Shown: positions 5,260-8,209 of the stretch, one piece after another | Position numbering within the stretch: the first letter of the stretch is position 1 | How the letters are laid out: each line of letters opens with the position of its first letter | DNA from: Alphaproteobacteria bacterium | GTDB lineage: Bacteria > Pseudomonadota > Alphaproteobacteria > UBA2136 > JALTLI01 | NCBI GenBank assembly: GCA_027005635.1 | Contig: JALTLI010000015.1 | Span: 1-8,209 of the forward strand | Direction: 5' to 3' | Length of the DNA: 8,209 nucleotides | Notes under the pieces: generated by a model | The model's database searches: none | What the model was told of the DNA's origin: nothing | What the model saw: the letters and a program-made list of their open reading frames with translations, nothing else | Program-made: the position numbers and the translations under genes

Positions 5260-5550
5260 TTATGGGTTAAGAATTGGGAAAATGTATTGCATTGTTACCC
5301 ATATAAAGTTACTTAAAATACTCCAAAATATAATAGGTAAACCTATTGTTAATGCTCTTGCAATTACACTTATTGATTGTGTAGAGGTTGAAGATATTGC
5401 TTTATCTATTTCTTCAATATATTTTTGCGTAGTAGTTTTATTTTTTTTGGTTGGTTCTGCTAAATATTCAGTAAGTTTATAACCAAGGTATGCACCAGCT
5501 ACAACAGATGCAATTAAAGCAATACTATGAATAACATTTTTTGAAGACAT
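5260..5550 (-). CDS. small membrane protein, unknown function
   Basis: I do not recognise this 96-residue protein. It has a hydrophobic helix near the N-terminus (about 7-24, rich in Ala, Ile and Gly), a polar charged linker with Lys and Glu (30-58), and a second long hydrophobic stretch (about 61-92), so both ends are probably membrane-bound. The ATG has AGAAG about 8 nt upstream. It is divergent from the restriction-modification operon and shares a 151-bp intergenic region with it. It sits between the att site and that operon, as element cargo often does. The antisense frame at 5252-5482 is less plausible, because it lacks a ribosome-binding site. Confidence 0.55.
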   Translation of the reverse strand: MSSKNVIHSIALIASVVAGAYLGYKLTEYLAEPTKKNKTTTQKYIEEIDKAISSTSTQSISVIARALTIGLPIIFWSILSNFIWVTMQYIFPILNP

Positions 5551-5618
5551 AAACTACTTCTTACATTTTCTTAATATATTTAGTTTATTCATTATTTTAA
5601 TTCTTTATTACCTATTTC

Positions 5619-5646
5619 TTGATTTTATTCTATATGTATATACAAT
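5619..5646 (+). promoter_or_regulatory. candidate promoter of the restriction-modification operon
   Basis: TTGATT (5619-5624) and TACAAT (5641-5646) are 16 bp apart, placing the start near 5653 and a ~50-nt leader before the ATG at 5702. The leader contains GAAGAAAG at 5681-5688, a purine-rich ribosome-binding candidate with a long 13-nt spacing. The region is very AT-rich, so chance matches are likely. Confidence 0.35.
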
Positions 5647-5701
5647 ACATTTTAAAGTATCACAACTACATATATATAAAGAAGAAAGATATATTTCAAT
5701 A

Positions 5702-7717
5702 ATGGCAAAAACTGTAGAAGAAATTAAAGAATTAGTAAACACCCCACTATTTCAAGAAGGATTAAAAAATAAAAACATTATTATAAATGATGATTTTACT
5801 CGTATTGAATATAACTGTAAAAACAAAACAAGTCGTAGATTGCAAAACCCAGAAGAATTTGTTCAAGCTCGTAGTTACTTAAAATTAATACATGAGTATA
5901 ATTATAATCCTAAAAATATATCTGTAAATGAATCTGTTCAAATGGGAGCAGATACTAGAGAAGCAGACATCTTAGTTTACAATGATAAGAATGATAAAGT
6001 TTTAATTGTTGTTGAATGTAAAGAAGAAGGTGTTAATGAACGGCAATTTAAAGTAGCAGTAGACCAAGGTTATAGCTATGCACATGCAAGAGCGGGTAAA
6101 TATATTTGGATTACATCTGGCATTAAAGATGAATACTATGAAATAGTAGAAGTTGCCCCTGTTGATAGAATAGCCATTCCAGATATACCTAAAAAAGATA
6201 AAAATGTACAGCAGTGTAGATTTATTAAAGGCTCTCGTGAACCAGAAGTTAGCACACAAGGTGGTTTAATTCAGAAATTTAAATCTGCTCATGATGCTTT
6301 ATGGGGTGGTGGTGCGTTAGCCCCAACAACTGCATTTGATGAATTAGACAAACTTATATTTTGTAAAATATGGGATGAGCGTTGGAAAGAAAATGACCCA
6401 AGAAGCAAAGGTAAGCCGTATGACTTTCAGATAATATACTACCCAGAAGATGAAAGAGATTCAAATAGAACAAAAGCAAAAGAAGAATTAGCAAAACGTG
6501 TTAAAAGCCTATATGAGCATGGCAGAAAAAAAGACCCAGAAGTATTTAAAGAAGATATTAAGTTAGATAATAACAAAATATATACAGTTGTTCAGTATTT
6601 ACAAGATATTCATATATCAAATACAGACTTAGATGCAAAAGGTTTAGCATTTCAAAGTTTTATGAGCGACTTCTTTAGAGGAGATTTTGGGCAATATTTT
6701 ACACCTAATAATATAGTTAAATTTATAGTTGAATCATTGGATATAGATAGAGCTGATAAAGTATTAGATACATCTTGCGGAAGTGGCGGATTTTTACTTC
6801 ATGCCTTAAAAAAGGTCAGAGATGAAGCAGATGATATTTATGATGATAGAGGTACGGCATGGCATAAATACTGGCATGATTTTGCAGAAAAACGTTTGTA
6901 TGGGGTGGAAATTAATGAACAAATTTCACGGGTAGCTAAAATGAATATGATTATTCATGATGATGGTCATACTAATGTAATAACTAATGATGGTTTAAAG
7001 CTCAATGATGCTATTAAAGAAGAAAATAATAATCAAGAATTTATAGATGGATCATTTGACCTTATTATGACAAACCCACCATTTGGTTCTAAAATAAAAG
7101 CAGATGAATGTAACTATTATAAAAGTTATGAGTTATTTGAAAAGAATTTAGGGTTTTCTGAATTAAAAGATAGAATAGAGGATAATGATAATAAATCTAA
7201 GTGGAGGTCTGCACAAAGTACAGAAGTTCTATTTCTAGAACGTTGTTATAAATACCTAAAAGATGATGGTACATTAGCTGTTGTTTTACCTGATGGAGTT
7301 TTAACTAACTCTTCTTTTCAATATGTTCGTGATTGGATTTGTGAAAAATTCCGTATTATGGCTATTGTTTCATTGCCTAATACAACGTTTTCTCACGTTA
7401 AGGCAGGGGTTAAATCTTCAATTCTATTTTTAAGAAAACATGATAGTAAAACAACTAAAAAGTTAGAAACACTACTTTTAGATGTTAAAGCCAAGGTTAA
7501 AGGAATGAAAAATTTAACTAAAGATGAAAAAACAGAAGAGCTTTTAAAGCAATATAAAGAGCGTTCTTTAAAAGTTATACTTGATTATGAGGTGTTAATG
7601 CTTGAAATAGAAAATATTGGTTATGAGGCTACAGGAAAAAGTAAGGATGGTACAGAGCTACCAGAGGCATCTAAACAAATTAAAGATTTTATTAAGAAGA
7701 TTGAAAGGAGTACTTAA
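5702..7717 (+). CDS. restriction-modification fusion: PD-(D/E)xK nuclease plus N6-adenine methylase (HsdM-like)
   Basis: This 671-residue protein joins a nuclease-like domain to a DNA adenine methylase. Residues 1-165 resemble the N-terminal domain of type I HsdR proteins, with a PD-(D/E)xK pattern: Glu77, Asp89 (READILVY) and Glu105-Cys-Lys107 (VVECKEE). Residues ~187-310 are a helical HsdM-type region. The methylase core follows, with FGQYFTP (329-335), the S-adenosylmethionine site DTSCGSGGF (356-364) and the catalytic NPPF (458-461). The C-terminus (580-671) is Lys/Glu-rich and probably coiled coil, as in subunits that contact HsdS. All visible catalytic residues are intact. The specificity gene follows 2 bp later in the same operon. 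Ordinary type I M subunits lack the nuclease domain; the arrangement recalls type IIB enzymes such as BcgI, with one restriction-methylation subunit plus a separate specificity subunit. No HsdR translocase gene is in the window, so whether the nuclease domain cuts is an inference. Confidence 0.9.
   Translation: MAKTVEEIKELVNTPLFQEGLKNKNIIINDDFTRIEYNCKNKTSRRLQNPEEFVQARSYLKLIHEYNYNPKNISVNESVQMGADTREADILVYNDKNDKVLIVVECKEEGVNERQFKVAVDQGYSYAHARAGKYIWITSGIKDEYYEIVEVAPVDRIAIPDIPKKDKNVQQCRFIKGSREPEVSTQGGLIQKFKSAHDALWGGGALAPTTAFDELDKLIFCKIWDERWKENDPRSKGKPYDFQIIYYPEDERDSNRTKAKEELAKRVKSLYEHGRKKDPEVFKEDIKLDNNKIYTVVQYLQDIHISNTDLDAKGLAFQSFMSDFFRGDFGQYFTPNNIVKFIVESLDIDRADKVLDTSCGSGGFLLHALKKVRDEADDIYDDRGTAWHKYWHDFAEKRLYGVEINEQISRVAKMNMIIHDDGHTNVITNDGLKLNDAIKEENNNQEFIDGSFDLIMTNPPFGSKIKADECNYYKSYELFEKNLGFSELKDRIEDNDNKSKWRSAQSTEVLFLERCYKYLKDDGTLAVVLPDGVLTNSSFQYVRDWICEKFRIMAIVSLPNTTFSHVKAGVKSSILFLRKHDSKTTKKLETLLLDVKAKVKGMKNLTKDEKTEELLKQYKERSLKVILDYEVLMLEIENIGYEATGKSKDGTELPEASKQIKDFIKKIERST
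7705..7710 (+). promoter_or_regulatory. ribosome-binding site of the specificity gene
   Basis: AAGGAG lies 9 nt before the ATG at 7720, inside the last codons of the methylase gene. It is the strongest Shine-Dalgarno sequence in the operon and settles this start. Confidence 0.75.
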
Positions 7718-7719
7718 TT

Positions 7720-8202
7720 ATGAAATCAAGCATGATTAACACTTCTGAAATTTGTGGTGGACGTTTTGACCCTTATTACCATAGGGAAGAGTTTAAAATA
7801 ATTGAACAAGAAATAATAAACTCATCTTTTGATTCTATAATATTAGAAGAGTTATTTGAAATAAATAGAGGAGGTTCTCCACGACCTATAAATGACTATT
7901 TCACGAATGATTCAGATGGTGTTAATTGGATAAAAATTGGGGATACTAAAAATGTAGATAAATACATTTGTACCACAAAACAAAAAATCAAGCCCTCAGG
8001 GGTAAGGCATTCTCGCCTTGTTCATGATGGAGATTTGATATTATCAAACTCTATGAGTTTTGGACGTCCATATATAATGAAAACAACTGGATGCATACAT
8101 GATGGGTGGTTGTTACTTAGAAGAAGAGATAAATCTATAAATTTAGACTTTGCCTATTTTCTATTAGGATTACCTTTTATTTATAAATTATTTAAAAAAT
8201 AA
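7720..8202 (+). CDS. restriction specificity subunit (HsdS-like), ends after one recognition domain
   Basis: This 160-residue frame is the N-terminal half of a type I-like specificity subunit, which recognises the DNA target and docks the methylase. After RFDPYYHREEF (15-25), residues ~40-160 form a target recognition domain. It shows FEINRGGSPRP (46-56), VNWIKIGD (68-75), HSRLVHDGDLILSNSMSFG (97-115) and HDGWLLLRR (127-135), all family landmarks. The frame ends at PFIYKLFKK and a TAA within an A-rich run (TTTAAAAAATAAATAAATA), exactly where full-length proteins enter the conserved helix that spaces two recognition domains. Usual length is about 400 residues. Only 7 bases follow in the window, so I cannot tell whether this is a break in the A tract, a natural single-domain subunit, or a recombined half gene whose partner lies to the right. 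It is translationally coupled to the methylase gene. Confidence 0.8.
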   Translation: MKSSMINTSEICGGRFDPYYHREEFKIIEQEIINSSFDSIILEELFEINRGGSPRPINDYFTNDSDGVNWIKIGDTKNVDKYICTTKQKIKPSGVRHSRLVHDGDLILSNSMSFGRPYIMKTTGCIHDGWLLLRRRDKSINLDFAYFLLGLPFIYKLFKK

Positions 8203-8209
8203 ATAAATA

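Noticed and set aside
6002..6259. Minus-strand 85-codon frame inside the R-M gene
   Set aside because: Antisense to the nuclease domain; Phe/Tyr/Asn-rich composition typical of a shadow frame.

Overview
The window is strongly AT-rich bacterial DNA, rich in mobile and accessory genes. The c-di-GMP (GGDEF) genes, the HipA and Fic genes, and tRNA ends with an encoded CCA suggest a low-GC proteobacterium. The tRNA-Asn fragment looks faintly alphaproteobacterial to me, but I cannot name a taxon.

The layout reads as two integrative elements back to back, each ending at a 3' piece of a tRNA gene. The left element runs from before base 1 to about 4538. It holds the C-terminal part of a diguanylate cyclase gene (2-712, open to the window edge), a 63-bp stub of a type I methylase gene (857-919), and about 95 bp from the end of an IS3-like insertion sequence (to 1006). 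Next come a HipA/HipB toxin-antitoxin pair in reversed order (hipA 2372-1164, then hipB 1215-1015), a Fic AMP-transferase (3686-2505), and a tyrosine integrase whose catalytic domain is intact but whose N-terminal half is gone (4412-3840). The element closes with the 3' half of tRNA-Asn(GTT) (4490-4538).

The stretch 4539-5153 looks like host flank. It carries a decayed chimera: the first two membrane helices of a DMT/EamA-type permease joined in frame to the C-terminal half of a second GGDEF protein, which is then frameshifted. At 5154-5173 the minus strand carries the last 20 nt of a tRNA-Ser-like gene, which I read as the attachment site of a second element extending right. That element has a tandem TGCCCCCAA repeat, a small two-helix membrane protein (5550-5260), and a restriction-modification operon. 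The operon encodes a 671-residue nuclease-methylase fusion (5702-7717) and, 2 bp later, a specificity subunit that stops after one recognition domain (7720-8202).

Regulation is clearest at hipA. A sigma70-type promoter (TTGAAA, 17 bp, TATAAT) is covered by three copies of AGTAAA-N6-TTTACT, the third with one mismatch, spaced exactly 41 bp apart. The fic upstream region has its own duplicated motif, two identical 24-bp copies 91 bp apart, each holding two TTTGCCGAT units, one copy ending 2 bp from the start codon. Both fit autoregulation by the encoded DNA-binding protein, but that is inference. The two elements appear to be defence or stress islands with active modules among the wreckage of earlier ones.
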